NCBI GenBank assembly: GCA_002686995.1
Contig: NYZC01000333.1
Location: 26,441-90,440 of the forward strand
Length of the DNA: 64,000 nt
Source: Phycisphaeraceae bacterium
GTDB taxonomy: Bacteria > Planctomycetota > Phycisphaerae > Phycisphaerales > Phycisphaeraceae
Direction: 5' to 3'
Part shown: one piece after another, positions 10,789 to 19,125 of the stretch
Layout of the letters: the number at the start of each line of letters is the position of its first letter
Numbering within the stretch: position 1 is the stretch's first letter
Program-made: the position numbers and the translations under genes
The notes under the pieces: generated by a model
What the model was told of the DNA's origin: nothing
What the model saw: only the letters and a program-made list of their open reading frames with translations
Databases searched by the model: none

Positions 10789-10890
10789 GGGCGCCGGCTT
10801 CGCCGGCGTGGGTCAATGCGTGGATGGGTCACCGGGTGAGCGCCCATTCACCCATTCACCCAACCACGCATGCCGGCGAAGCCGGCGCCC
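10789..10890. repeat. REPIN-like inverted pair of GCCGGCGAAGCCGGC hairpins
   Basis: The 19-base arm GGGCGCCGGCTTCGCCGGC (10789-10807) is exactly the reverse complement of 10872-10890. Each arm is itself a 5-bp hairpin (GCCGG...CCGGC). The inner part is partly self-complementary: atgcgtgg pairs with ccacgcat, and there are repeated cccattca units. Two REP-like palindromes in inverted orientation about 100 bases long are the layout of a REPIN. It lies in the flbD-motA gap of the operon. Confidence 0.75.
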
Positions 10891-10896
10891 GCCTCC

Positions 10897-11094
10897 CTAC
10901 GTCGGGGGAAGGAGCTTGCGCAGCATGCGGCCGTATTCGATCGCGCGGGAGACGACCTCGTCCATGGACTCCTTCACGATCATGTGGTCGCCGTTGATCA
11001 ATGTCAGCGTCGTGTCCGGATTGGCCTCGACCGTGCGGATGAGCTCGGCGTTGACGACGAAGCGCTGACCGTTCAATCGCGTCACGGTGATCAT
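10897..11094 (-). CDS. flbD: Flagellar FlbD/SwrD family protein
   Basis: 65 residues. The sequence begins MITVTRLNGQRFVVNAELIR and contains the FlbD family core ANPDTTLTLINGDHMIVKES, with the usual C-terminal helix before LRKLLPPT. This small protein occurs between flgE and motA in many Gram-positive and deep-branching flagellar operons. In Bacillus, SwrD raises stator power. The position here is identical. Confidence 0.93.
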   Translation of the reverse strand: MITVTRLNGQRFVVNAELIRTVEANPDTTLTLINGDHMIVKESMDEVVSRAIEYGRMLRKLLPPT

Positions 11095-11124
11095 GGCGAG
11101 TCACGAATAACGAGTCACGAGTCG

Positions 11125-12852
11125 CTAGCGGATCGTGGCCAGGAGCTCCTGGATCAGCCGTTCGCTGGTCGAGAAGACCCGCGAGTTGGCCGTGAAGCCC
11201 GTGCTGGCGGTGATCAGGTTGATGAACTCCTGGCTCAGGTCGACGTTCGCCAATTCGAGGGCCCCGCCGATGACGCGGCCGGTACCGGCAGTGTTCGCCT
11301 TGACGACCGACGCGATGCCGCTGGCGAGGGTCTCGCGGTAGAGGTTGCCGCTGACCTCCCGGAGACCGAGCGGGTTGACGAAGGAGGCGAGCGGAACCTG
11401 GCCCAGCACCTTGGTGGTGCCGTTCGAGTACAACCCGACGATCTCCCCGTTGCCCACCTTCGGATCGAAAGTAAAGTCGTCGAGCGTGCCGCCCGCGAAG
11501 CCGTCCTGGAAGAACGCGGTGATCTGGCTGGTGCCCTGGCCGTCGTTCACCGCCGATACCGCGTTGTCCGGATCGTCGAACTCGACTTCGAAGATCTGGG
11601 GGGTGAACGCCCCGGTGTCGTTGCGGTCGATCGTGAACGAGGAGTTGTTCAGCGTCACCAGGCGACCGTTGGTGTCGAACACCGCGCTGCCGTTTCCCAG
11701 CACGGGGCTCAGGTCGCTGTCGTCCTCGCTTTGAAGCATGAAGCGCCAGGTCGTGCCCAGGTCGCTGCGGTCTTCGTACACGATGCTCATCCCCAGGACG
11801 AGCTCGTTGCCGAGGCTGTCGAACGCCACCACCGTGGTCGCCGCCGACGTGCCGTCGGAGTCGTGCTTCCGCTCGATCATGAAGGGGTTCGTCTGGTCCG
11901 GCGTGTCCTTGTTCACGAAGATACTGCTGGTGTCGAGCGACAGGTTGTTGTCCTCGCCGATGTTGCCCTCGAAGTTCAGCACGCCGTCGACGTCGATGCT
12001 GACCCCGCCGTTGACGTCCGTGTCAATACCGAGCAGGTCCCGGAAGAAGTCCATCATCTCCTGCAGCGAGGTGCCGTGGGCGTCGCTCGCGGTCGTGTTG
12101 TCGGGACCGACTTCGAAGGTCTTCGTGGGGATCGTCGTGCCGCCCTTTCGGGCGTCGGTGACGGTGACGATGTCCCCGGTCTCGAAGAGCATGTTGCCGT
12201 CAACGTCGAACAGGCTGTCCAGCGCATCGGTCGCGAGCGCCGGCGCGGTCGCCGTGGCGTCGGAGTAGATGGCGTCGGCCGTATGCAGCGAGCCCTGGGT
12301 CGCCGGATCGCCGCCGGAGTTGAGCACCCCCGAGAACTTGATGGTCTCGGTCTTCTGCGCGAGCGTCTGGGTGCCCAGCGGGATCCGGATGTTGCCCAGC
12401 ACGCCGTCGATGAGGTCGAAGTTCTCGTCGACGCTGTAACCCTGCACCAGGCCGCCGTCGCTGTTCACCAGCCGGAAGTCGGCGTCGAGCGAGAAGTTCC
12501 CGGCGCGCGTGTAATGGCTCGTCCCGTTCAGGTCGACCACGAAGAAGCCGTTGCCCTCGACCGCCAGGTCGGTGTTGACGCCCGTCGTCTGGAGCGAGCC
12601 GTTCTCGAAGTTGCGCGTCACCGACCCGATCCGCGTGCCCAGGCCGACCTGGATCGGATTCGTGCCGCCCGCTTCGGCCGAGGGGCCCGATCCGCCCGAG
12701 ATGAGCTCGGAGATCTGCGTCTCGAACGAGATCCGGCTGCTCTTGTAGGCGGTGGTGTTGACGTTGGCGATATTGTTGCCGGTGACGGTGATCGCCTGCG
12801 AGTTGGCGTCCAGGCCGCTCAGGCTCGTATACAGCGCGGTAGTCAGGCCCAT
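11125..12852 (-). CDS. flgE: Flagellar hook protein FlgE
   Basis: 575 residues, longer than enterobacterial FlgE because of inserted middle domains. The N-terminal rod/hook motif is LYTSLSGLDANSQAITVTGN followed by NIANVNTTAYKSSRISFETQ. The FlgE-type region RVIGGALELANVDLSQEFIN and the C-terminal helix ending RVFSTSERLIQELLATIR are clear. FlgE polymerises into the hook after export through FlhAB-FliPQR. It follows flgD, the hook cap gene, and precedes flbD, the standard order. Confidence 0.96.
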   Translation of the reverse strand: MGLTTALYTSLSGLDANSQAITVTGNNIANVNTTAYKSSRISFETQISELISGGSGPSAEAGGTNPIQVGLGTRIGSVTRNFENGSLQTTGVNTDLAVEGNGFFVVDLNGTSHYTRAGNFSLDADFRLVNSDGGLVQGYSVDENFDLIDGVLGNIRIPLGTQTLAQKTETIKFSGVLNSGGDPATQGSLHTADAIYSDATATAPALATDALDSLFDVDGNMLFETGDIVTVTDARKGGTTIPTKTFEVGPDNTTASDAHGTSLQEMMDFFRDLLGIDTDVNGGVSIDVDGVLNFEGNIGEDNNLSLDTSSIFVNKDTPDQTNPFMIERKHDSDGTSAATTVVAFDSLGNELVLGMSIVYEDRSDLGTTWRFMLQSEDDSDLSPVLGNGSAVFDTNGRLVTLNNSSFTIDRNDTGAFTPQIFEVEFDDPDNAVSAVNDGQGTSQITAFFQDGFAGGTLDDFTFDPKVGNGEIVGLYSNGTTKVLGQVPLASFVNPLGLREVSGNLYRETLASGIASVVKANTAGTGRVIGGALELANVDLSQEFINLITASTGFTANSRVFSTSERLIQELLATIR

Positions 12853-12903
12853 ACAGGGGTCTCCTCAGCGTGTCGGTTCACTCATCTCGCCCCTTCACGA
12901 ACC

Positions 12904-12933
12904 ACGGATGAACACGGATGGAAACGGATGGGT
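12904..12933. repeat. Three-copy decamer ACGGATGNNN in flgD-flgE gap
   Basis: Three copies of acggatg at a 10-base period (acggatgaac, acggatggaa, acggatgggt), with a further ttcatccgta at 12958. It is the reverse complement of the decamer array at 6232, so the same repeat family occurs twice in the operon. The 120-base gap has no recognised promoter. Confidence 0.8.
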
Positions 12934-12972
12934 CAGGAAACCGGACGCCATCGCTGTTCATCCGTAGCGCTC

Positions 12973-13398
12973 CTACGACTCTCCCTCCGATCCATCGTCC
13001 GCCGCGATCGTGAGCACCCGGCTCATGTCGATCGTCCGACCGTCCGCGAGGCCGAGCACGGCCTTGCCGTTCTGCACCCTGACGGACGACACCAGCCCCT
13101 CGACCTGGGCGCCCGCGCCGTCCAGACCCGTCACGCGCCGGCCGATCAGCGCGCCGGCGACCGAAATCTGGTTCTGGACGAGCATCTGCTCCAGCTTCTC
13201 CTGGAGCGAAAGCTGACTCTCGATGTTGCGCAGGCTGCTCAGCTGCTCGAGCATGGCGCCGGAGTCCTGCGGCTCGAACGGATCCTGGTTGGAAAGCTGG
13301 CTGACCAGCACGCGGATGAAATCCGCCGACTCCATCTGCGCGAACTGGTTCACGGGCGCGGCCTGGGCGGTGCTCGCGGAACCGATGGCTGCTGACAT
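12973..13398 (-). CDS. flgD: Flagellar hook-capping protein FlgD
   Basis: 141 residues, a short FlgD. The conserved N-terminal part is present: ESADFIRVLVSQLSNQDPFE, then PQDSGAMLEQLSSLRNIESQ. The C-terminal part has IGRRVTGLDGAGAQVEGLVS, typical of the FlgD FLgD-Ig insert region, but the usual second domain is minimal. FlgD caps the growing hook. It lies between fliK and flgE, 11 bases after fliK. Confidence 0.93.
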   Translation of the reverse strand: MSAAIGSASTAQAAPVNQFAQMESADFIRVLVSQLSNQDPFEPQDSGAMLEQLSSLRNIESQLSLQEKLEQMLVQNQISVAGALIGRRVTGLDGAGAQVEGLVSSVRVQNGKAVLGLADGRTIDMSRVLTIAADDGSEGES

Positions 13399-13409
13399 CC
13401 GGCGTTTCC

Positions 13410-14501
13410 TTATGCCACTTCGTTCAATCGCTGCGCGAACGTGCGCAATTCCTGCGCCTCGGACGGACGGTCGCCTTGATCACGCGGATCGGCCTCCTGG
13501 TCGAACGCACCCCGGCTGCGCCCGTCGGGCGTCTCCTGATCACGCCCGGAATCGTCCCTGGTGGCCGTTGATTCGTCTTCGAACGTCTGCACGTTGAGTC
13601 GCTCCACCTGCAGCCCCTGGCCTTCCAGTGCCTGGCGCAGCTGCCCGATCTGTTGTTGTAGCAAATGGCGTACCGATTCCTGCTCGGTCAGCAGCGCGAC
13701 GCGCACCGTGTTCTCGTTCATCTGCATCTCGATCCGCATGACGCCCAGTTCGGGCGGATGAAGCCGCATCGTGATCATGCCGCCCTGCTGCTGAACGGCG
13801 TTGTTCAGCGCGCGAACGACGCGTGCCACGTTCGTCTGCTCCTCCGGCCCGCCGGCCGCGGGCGCCGCGGCGGGTGTCGGCGCCGCATTCCCGACTCCGC
13901 GGGCGCCGGCGCCTTCGACCTGGTCGCCGCCGGCAGTCAACGCCGAGGCCGACTCGGATCCCGTACCGGCAAGCGGCAGCGCGGTCGACGGCCCCGGCGC
14001 GGTCCCCTGCCCGGCGCTCTGCCCTCCCGGCTGTCGGCCCGAGCCCGCGGCGGCATCCTCACCGGTGGCTCCCTGGCCGCTCGAGCTCTCGACCTGCGCC
14101 TGCACTGCCGGCGTGGTCTCGGCTTCGGAAGTCGTCGTCGCCGGCGCGACGGGCTCCGGCGTGCCAGCGACGACGCCTGCGGCACCCGAGGTCGCCGTCT
14201 CCGATTCCTCCGATGCCGACGCAGCGGCTTCGCCCTGCTCCGCATCAACCTGGCCTTCCGAGGCCGACGCGTCCGTGTCCGACTCGCCCTCCGTCCGTTC
14301 GGACGATTCCACGTCGTCGGAATGATCCTCGGATTCGACCGCGTCGGTCGGCGTCTCGATCCGCGCATCTTCGTCGAGGTCCCGGCCCGCCCGATCGAGC
14401 GAGGCGTCGAAGGGCTCGTCCCGAGGCGCCTGAGCGTCGCGCGACGCGGAACGATTCTGCGGAACGCGTGCGGGAAGAACGGCTGCCGCATCGATTGACA
14501 T
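13410..14501 (-). CDS. fliK: Flagellar hook-length control protein FliK
   Basis: 363 residues. The long N-terminal and middle part is low-complexity, rich in Ala, Glu, Ser, Thr and Gly, as in other FliK rulers. The C-terminal Flg_hook domain is recognisable: GGMITMRLHPPELGVMRIEM, then VRVALLTEQESVRHLLQQQI and LRQALEGQGLQVERLNVQTF. FliK measures hook length and triggers the FlhB switch. I use the ATG at 14501, which overlaps the preceding stop as TGATG. A TTG at 14504 is an alternative. Confidence 0.9.
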   Translation of the reverse strand: MSIDAAAVLPARVPQNRSASRDAQAPRDEPFDASLDRAGRDLDEDARIETPTDAVESEDHSDDVESSERTEGESDTDASASEGQVDAEQGEAAASASEESETATSGAAGVVAGTPEPVAPATTTSEAETTPAVQAQVESSSGQGATGEDAAAGSGRQPGGQSAGQGTAPGPSTALPLAGTGSESASALTAGGDQVEGAGARGVGNAAPTPAAAPAAGGPEEQTNVARVVRALNNAVQQQGGMITMRLHPPELGVMRIEMQMNENTVRVALLTEQESVRHLLQQQIGQLRQALEGQGLQVERLNVQTFEDESTATRDDSGRDQETPDGRSRGAFDQEADPRDQGDRPSEAQELRTFAQRLNEVA

Positions 14502-15229
14502 CAATTGACTCCCTTGTTGGCCGCTTCTCCGCCGCCGGCGCCGCCGGAAGCGCTTCGCAGCCCTTCGATGAGGCGCGTGGCGAGCGTCACCTCCTCCGGC
14601 TGCTTGAACTGCTTGAGCACCGCGGCCGCCTGGCGCGGCGGAATGGCCGACAGGTATTCGATCACGCGATCGACCTGCCCCCGGGCCACGAGGTCCATGA
14701 ACATCTGCTTCACCTGCTTCGGCTTGCTCTGCGCGTAGAGCTGCACTGCCTTGCGGAAACCCTCGTCATCCTTCTTCTTCGCCTGCTCCTCGAGGCGCCT
14801 CTCGAATTCCAGGCGCTGCGCGACCAGCTGCTTCTGCAGCCCCTCGATCTGCTTCCGGTAGTTCGCCATCGCGTCGAGCAGCGCCTGCCGGTCGCGCTCG
14901 AATCGTTCCGTCTGCTGCCGCGACAGCTGCTCCTCCTGCTCGCGCTCGTTCAGCCGATCTCGGTTCGGCCGCGGACCGTCACTGACGCTGGTCAGCCACT
15001 GCTGCCGGGCCGCCACCTGCTGCGTCCGAATCGCGAGCTCGTCGGCCTTCTCCTGCTCCTCCTGCTCCTCCTGCTCCGCCTGGATCGTCGTTTCGAACAC
15101 GGCGACCGCCGCCTGAAGCCGATCGCCGTCGAGGCGTCCGCTGGTGTACAGCCAGCCCGCGAGCCCGGCCGCGCCCAGGACGTGGATGAGCAGAAGCACT
15201 GCGAAGACGTTCCAGAGCATCCTGATCAT
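14501..15229 (-). CDS. MotE-like flagellar coiled-coil membrane protein
   Basis: 242 residues. One N-terminal membrane helix (VFAVLLLIHVLGAAGLAGWL) is followed by a long Glu/Gln-rich coiled coil (about 60-170). The C-terminal MgtE-N-like domain contains VARGQVDRVIEYLSAIPPRQ and AAAVLKQFKQPEEVTLATRL. This matches the MotE family, known as a chaperone of MotC in alphaproteobacteria and widespread after fliJ in other phyla. Here it is coupled to fliJ (ATGA overlap) and to fliK (TGATG). Its role in this organism is inferred from context only. Confidence 0.8.
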   Translation of the reverse strand: MIRMLWNVFAVLLLIHVLGAAGLAGWLYTSGRLDGDRLQAAVAVFETTIQAEQEEQEEQEKADELAIRTQQVAARQQWLTSVSDGPRPNRDRLNEREQEEQLSRQQTERFERDRQALLDAMANYRKQIEGLQKQLVAQRLEFERRLEEQAKKKDDEGFRKAVQLYAQSKPKQVKQMFMDLVARGQVDRVIEYLSAIPPRQAAAVLKQFKQPEEVTLATRLIEGLRSASGGAGGGEAANKGVN

Positions 15230-15684
15230 GCGTGCTCCAATCCGCCTTCCCGGCCGAACCGCTGAATCGCGGCCTCGTCAAGCCGCGCGCCCTCGAGTCG
15301 TCGTTGACCGCGCCGCCACTTGGATTCGTCGCGGTCGCGGAGGACGTCGAGCGCCTTGCGGGCGCGGGTGACTTCGGCGAGGCGATGCTGATCCTGCTGA
15401 ATCTGCTTCTCGAGCGCCGCGAGCCTCATGACGAACTGCTGGGCGCGGACGGTGAACTGGCCGCTGCTGCGCGCGAAGTGGGCGACGCGGTCCATGGCGA
15501 CGCGTCCGACGAGACCGTCGGCGAGCGCATGCCTGGAGTCCGTGATGGACTGATGCATGGAGCGCAGCTGGGTCTGCAGCACCATGCGCTCGCGGAGGGA
15601 TCGGGCGAGGTCGCGCTGGCATTCGTTTTCCGCCGCCTGTCGCTGGCGGAGGACGGCGTCGTATCTGAAATTGAATCGTGCCAT
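15226..15684 (-). CDS. fliJ: Flagellar export protein FliJ
   Basis: 152 residues, almost wholly alpha-helical and rich in Arg and Gln, starting MARFNFRYDAVLRQRQAAEN, which is the FliJ signature (F.F..D.VL..R). FliJ is the coiled-coil stalk of the export ATPase and escorts chaperones. It follows fliI after a 161-base gap of tandem repeats and overlaps the motE-like gene. Confidence 0.92.
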   Translation of the reverse strand: MARFNFRYDAVLRQRQAAENECQRDLARSLRERMVLQTQLRSMHQSITDSRHALADGLVGRVAMDRVAHFARSSGQFTVRAQQFVMRLAALEKQIQQDQHRLAEVTRARKALDVLRDRDESKWRRGQRRLEGARLDEAAIQRFGREGGLEHA

Positions 15685-15692
15685 AGGGATCA

Positions 15693-15836
15693 GGGTCTGG
15701 GGCCTGGGGCCTGGGGCCTAAGGTTCAGGGTCGATCGCGGGCTCGCATCTCACACCAGCGGTTTCCGATCGCGCGCCACCGCAACCGCCGCAAGACGGCG
15801 CGTTGCCTGGAAACCGAACACTGAACACTGAACACT
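15693..15836. repeat. Heptamer arrays (GGGCCTG and GAACACT) between fliI and fliJ
   Basis: 15693-15720 holds four heptamers (gggtctg, gggcctg twice, gggccta) with degenerate copies to 15734. 15816-15836 holds three perfect gaacact heptamers. The first family matches the array at 6162. Between the arrays I see no promoter or hairpin that I can support. Confidence 0.8.
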
Positions 15837-15845
15837 GAGCACGTC

Positions 15846-17210
15846 CTACTCGCTCGCCTGCCGCCTGAGCTGCTCCATGTGCTCGGCAAGCTGCCGCGCC
15901 AGCGCGACCGTCAGGTCGCGCGTCTTCGTGAAGTTCGAGACGTCCGATTCGTTCCTGCCCTGCAGGAGCAGGGTCCCGATGGCCTCCGCGCCGTCGATGC
16001 CGGTGTCAGCCGCGGGGTTCGCGCCCTTGACGTACGCCTGGATGTTCACCAACTCCTCGACTTCGCGGTGCGCGCTGATGATCTGGCGGATGAACCGCGC
16101 CGCGGCGCGATGGTCCGCGTCGATCACGTCGTCGCTCACACGGCTGATCGAGTTGATGACGTCGATCGCCGGCCAGCGGCCCTGCTGCGCCAGGCGGCGG
16201 CCGAGCAGGATGTGCCCGTCGAGGATGCCGCGCACCGCGTCGGTCACGGGGTCGTCACCGGCGTCCTCCGGATCGCCTTCGGTCAGCACGGCGTAGAAGC
16301 CGGTGATCGAGCCGCGCCGCGTCCGACCCGAACGCTCGAGCAGTCGCGAGAGGACCGCGAACGTGCTCGGCGGATAGCCGCGCGTCGCCGGTGGCTCGCC
16401 CGCGGCCAGGCCGATCTGCCGCTGCGCATGACAGAACCGCGTCACCGAATCCATGATCAGCAGGACATCCTGTCCCTGGTCGCGAAACCATTCGGCGATG
16501 GTCGTCGCCAGCAGCGCCGCGCGCAGCCGAAGGATGGCCGGCTCGTCGCCGGCGGCGCAGACGACGACGCTTCGGGCCAGCCCCTCCCGCGTCAGCTCGC
16601 GCTCGATGAACGCATTCACCTCGCGTCCCCGCTCGCCGACCAGCGCGATCACGTTGACGTCGGCCGCCGTGCCGCGCGCCATCATCCCGAGCAGCACGCT
16701 CTTGCCGACGCCGGGCTCGGCGAACACGCCCAGGCGCTGACCGCGCCCGACGCTCGCCATTGCGTCGATAGCGCGGATGCCCGTGGCAAGCGGCTCGTCG
16801 ATCAGCGGCCGGTCGAGCGGATCGATCGGGTCGGGCGTCAGCGGGCGGTGCACGGTGTCGCGAATCGGCCCGCGCTGGTCGATCGGTTGTCCCGCTCCGT
16901 TGAGGACGCGCCCGAGCATCGAGGCGCCGACGCCGACGCGCTGGGCGAACTGCTCGGCGACGACGCCATCGCCGCGACGCCCCCCCGCCGTGGCGCCGAT
17001 CGGCATCACGATCGTCCGGTCGGCGTCGAAGCCGACGACCTCTCCGGCCAGGCGCGCCCCGGACGCGGTTTCGATCGTGATCGTCGCGCCCACCGGCACG
17101 GGAAGACCGACGACGTGCACCGCCAGCCCGCGCGCCTCGAGCACGGTGCCCCGAAGGGCCACGGGGACGGCGCGATCGAGTCGCGCCATCGGTTCGGCCA
17201 GCAGGCTCAC
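15846..17210 (-). CDS. fliI: Flagellum-specific ATP synthase FliI
   Basis: 454 residues from a GTG start. FliI is the F1-beta-like hexameric ATPase of the export apparatus. Walker A is EPGVGKS at 165-171, then GERGREVNAFIERELTREGL, Walker B in DVLLIMDSVTRFCHAQRQIG, and the family motif GEPPATRGYPPSTFAVLSRL. The open frame extends far upstream inside fliH, but the GTG at 17210 overlaps the fliH stop as GTGA, the coupling typical of this cluster. The ATG at 17189 is the alternative. Confidence 0.95.
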   Translation of the reverse strand: MSLLAEPMARLDRAVPVALRGTVLEARGLAVHVVGLPVPVGATITIETASGARLAGEVVGFDADRTIVMPIGATAGGRRGDGVVAEQFAQRVGVGASMLGRVLNGAGQPIDQRGPIRDTVHRPLTPDPIDPLDRPLIDEPLATGIRAIDAMASVGRGQRLGVFAEPGVGKSVLLGMMARGTAADVNVIALVGERGREVNAFIERELTREGLARSVVVCAAGDEPAILRLRAALLATTIAEWFRDQGQDVLLIMDSVTRFCHAQRQIGLAAGEPPATRGYPPSTFAVLSRLLERSGRTRRGSITGFYAVLTEGDPEDAGDDPVTDAVRGILDGHILLGRRLAQQGRWPAIDVINSISRVSDDVIDADHRAAARFIRQIISAHREVEELVNIQAYVKGANPAADTGIDGAEAIGTLLLQGRNESDVSNFTKTRDLTVALARQLAEHMEQLRRQASE

Positions 17211-18001
17211 GATGAGGAGGTCTCCGGCTCGGGTGGCTCGTCCGGCAGTGCCGACGCGGCGGCCGTCGCCATGACGGGCACCGCCTCGTCGTGCGCGGGC
17301 TCGATCATTTCCGGTTGAATCAGCGTCGCGATCCGTGCGCACTGCGTTTCGATCGCGGCGTCGACCTCCCCTTCCGCATGCGTCACCCGGCATCCTCCGC
17401 GCGACATCGAGTCATCATCGATCATACGCACGCGCTCGACCCCGTCGACAAGCGTGGTCAGCTGCGGCAGCGCCGCCTCGACGAGCGGCCGGTCATCGTG
17501 ATGAATTCGAATGGCGACGTCGCAGGGCGAAAGCACATGGCCGATCGCCGCGCGCACCTGGTCGACGACGATCGTGTCGTCAAGCTCGATCGTCCGATGC
17601 ACGATCTTGCGCCCCAGCTTCAGCGCGAACGATACGATCGATGCTTCCGCGCCTCCGGCGATCTCGTCGCAGCGCGTCTGCCAGCCCTTCAGCGCCTCCC
17701 CCCATGCCGACGCCAGCTGCTCGAGCGCGCCCGAGTGCTGCGCGAACGCTTCCTCGCGTCCCTGGCCGCGCCCCTCCTCGAGGCCGCGAGCCCGCCCCTC
17801 CTCGAGCCCCTGCGCCGCGCCCTCGCCGCGAGCCTGCGCGCGCACCGTCCCGGCGTCGGCTTCCGCCTGCTCGACGATCTGCTTCGCCGTGCTCCGCGCC
17901 TCGGCGACGATCCGCGCCGCCTCGCGCCGCAGGTCGCCCAGGTCCAGCACGATCGCGCTTTGCGTCGCGGCTTCGGCTTGTGCGCGCTTCAGAACTGGCA
18001 T
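17207..18001 (-). CDS. fliH: Flagellar assembly protein FliH
   Basis: 264 residues. FliH is the stator of the FliI ATPase. The N-terminal half is Ala/Glu/Gln-rich and helical. It contains a run of GXXXG-like repeats (GEGAAQGLEEGRARGLEEGR) characteristic of FliH. The C-terminal half has the FliH/YscL region SFALKLGRKIVHRTIELDDT and HHDDRPLVEAALPQLTTLVD. It is coupled to fliI by a GTGA overlap and lies 37 bases after fliG. Confidence 0.92.
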   Translation of the reverse strand: MPVLKRAQAEAATQSAIVLDLGDLRREAARIVAEARSTAKQIVEQAEADAGTVRAQARGEGAAQGLEEGRARGLEEGRGQGREEAFAQHSGALEQLASAWGEALKGWQTRCDEIAGGAEASIVSFALKLGRKIVHRTIELDDTIVVDQVRAAIGHVLSPCDVAIRIHHDDRPLVEAALPQLTTLVDGVERVRMIDDDSMSRGGCRVTHAEGEVDAAIETQCARIATLIQPEMIEPAHDEAVPVMATAAASALPDEPPEPETSSS

Positions 18002-18038
18002 CAGGCGCCTCGCTCCGAACCGGCGCGTGCCCCCGTGC

Positions 18039-19070
18039 TCATACGATCAGCTCCTTCTCGCCGCCGCGCCCGGCGATAATGATCTCGCCCGCGTCCTCGA
18101 GGCGGCGAACGATGTCGACGATCCGCTGCTGCGCCGTCTCGACGTCCGAGACGCGCACCGGCCCCATGAACTCCATCTCCTCCTTGATGAGCCCCGCCGC
18201 GCGCTCGGACACGTTGCGGAACACCTTGTCGCGCAGGTCCTCGCTCGCGGTCTTGAGCGCCAGCGCCAGCTCGTCGTTGTCGACCTCCTTGAGGACCGCC
18301 TGGATGCCCTTGTCGTCGACGAGCAACACGTCCTCGAAGACGAACATGAGCCGGCGGATCTGCTCGACCAGGTCCGGGTCCTCGCCTTCCAGGCCCTCCA
18401 TGATGCCCTTCTCCGTCGTGCGGTCGACGAGATTGAGCATCTCGGCCACCGACTCGACGCCGCCGATCTTCTTGAACGATTGGGCGAGCAGGTTGGCGAG
18501 CCGTGCTTCCAGGCCCTTCTCGACCTCGGAGATGATCTCCGGGTTCGTCCGATCCATGTTCGCGACCCGCTTGACGACCTCGATCTGCTTCGGGACGGCC
18601 AGGCCGTTGAGGATCTCGGCTGCCTTGTGATAGGCCATGTGGCTGACGATCAGCGCGATCGTCTGCGGGTGCTCGTCCTGGATGAAGGTCAGCAGGTTCT
18701 GCGTCTCGGCCTTCTGGAGAAACGCGAACGGGGCCTTCTGCACCTGCTGGCTGATCTGCTGGAGAATCCGCTCGGCGATCTTCGGGTCGAGCGACTGCTC
18801 CAGGAGCTTCCGTGCGTAGTCGAGACCGCCTTCGTTGGCCCATTTCTGCGCGAGCACGAGCTCGTAGAACTCGTCCAGCACCCTGTCGCGCACCTTGTCC
18901 GGGATGAAGCCGAGCGATGCGAGCTCGCGCGTGACCTCCTCGACGCGCTTGGGCTCGAGCTGCTTGAGGACGAGCGTGGAGGCTTCCGCGTCGATCGCGA
19001 GCAGCAGGACCGCGGACTTGGTCAGTCCGCTGAGATCCTCGTAGACGAGTTGCTGGTCACGTTGGGGCAT
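18039..19070 (-). CDS. fliG: Flagellar motor switch protein FliG
   Basis: 343 residues, the normal length. The N-terminal and middle domains (LTKSAVLLLAIDAEASTLVL; FIQDEHPQTIALIVSHMAYH, containing the EHPQ motif) and the C-terminal torque domain (DLVEQIRRLMFVFEDVLLVD, then NDELALALKTASEDLRDKVF) are all clear. FliG links the MS ring to the C-ring and contacts MotA. It lies 55 bases after fliF across a heptamer array. Confidence 0.97.
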   Translation of the reverse strand: MPQRDQQLVYEDLSGLTKSAVLLLAIDAEASTLVLKQLEPKRVEEVTRELASLGFIPDKVRDRVLDEFYELVLAQKWANEGGLDYARKLLEQSLDPKIAERILQQISQQVQKAPFAFLQKAETQNLLTFIQDEHPQTIALIVSHMAYHKAAEILNGLAVPKQIEVVKRVANMDRTNPEIISEVEKGLEARLANLLAQSFKKIGGVESVAEMLNLVDRTTEKGIMEGLEGEDPDLVEQIRRLMFVFEDVLLVDDKGIQAVLKEVDNDELALALKTASEDLRDKVFRNVSERAAGLIKEEMEFMGPVRVSDVETAQQRIVDIVRRLEDAGEIIIAGRGGEKELIV

Positions 19071-19085
19071 ACCGAATCAAACACC

Positions 19086-19113
19086 AGGAATCAGGAATCA
19101 GGAATCAGGAATC
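19086..19113. repeat. Four perfect AGGAATC heptamers between fliF and fliG
   Basis: Four contiguous exact copies of aggaatc fill half of the 55-base fliF-fliG gap. The same word occurs in degenerate form at 3990-4010. No regulatory role can be read from it. Confidence 0.9.
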
Positions 19114-19125
19114 GAACAACTCAAC

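Noticed and set aside
10870..13395. Plus-strand open frame of 841 codons
   Set aside because: Runs antisense to flbD, flgE and flgD; composition typical of a shadow frame.
17211..17393. N-terminal extension of FliI
   Set aside because: Overlaps fliH and is Arg/Gly-rich, unlike FliI N-termini.
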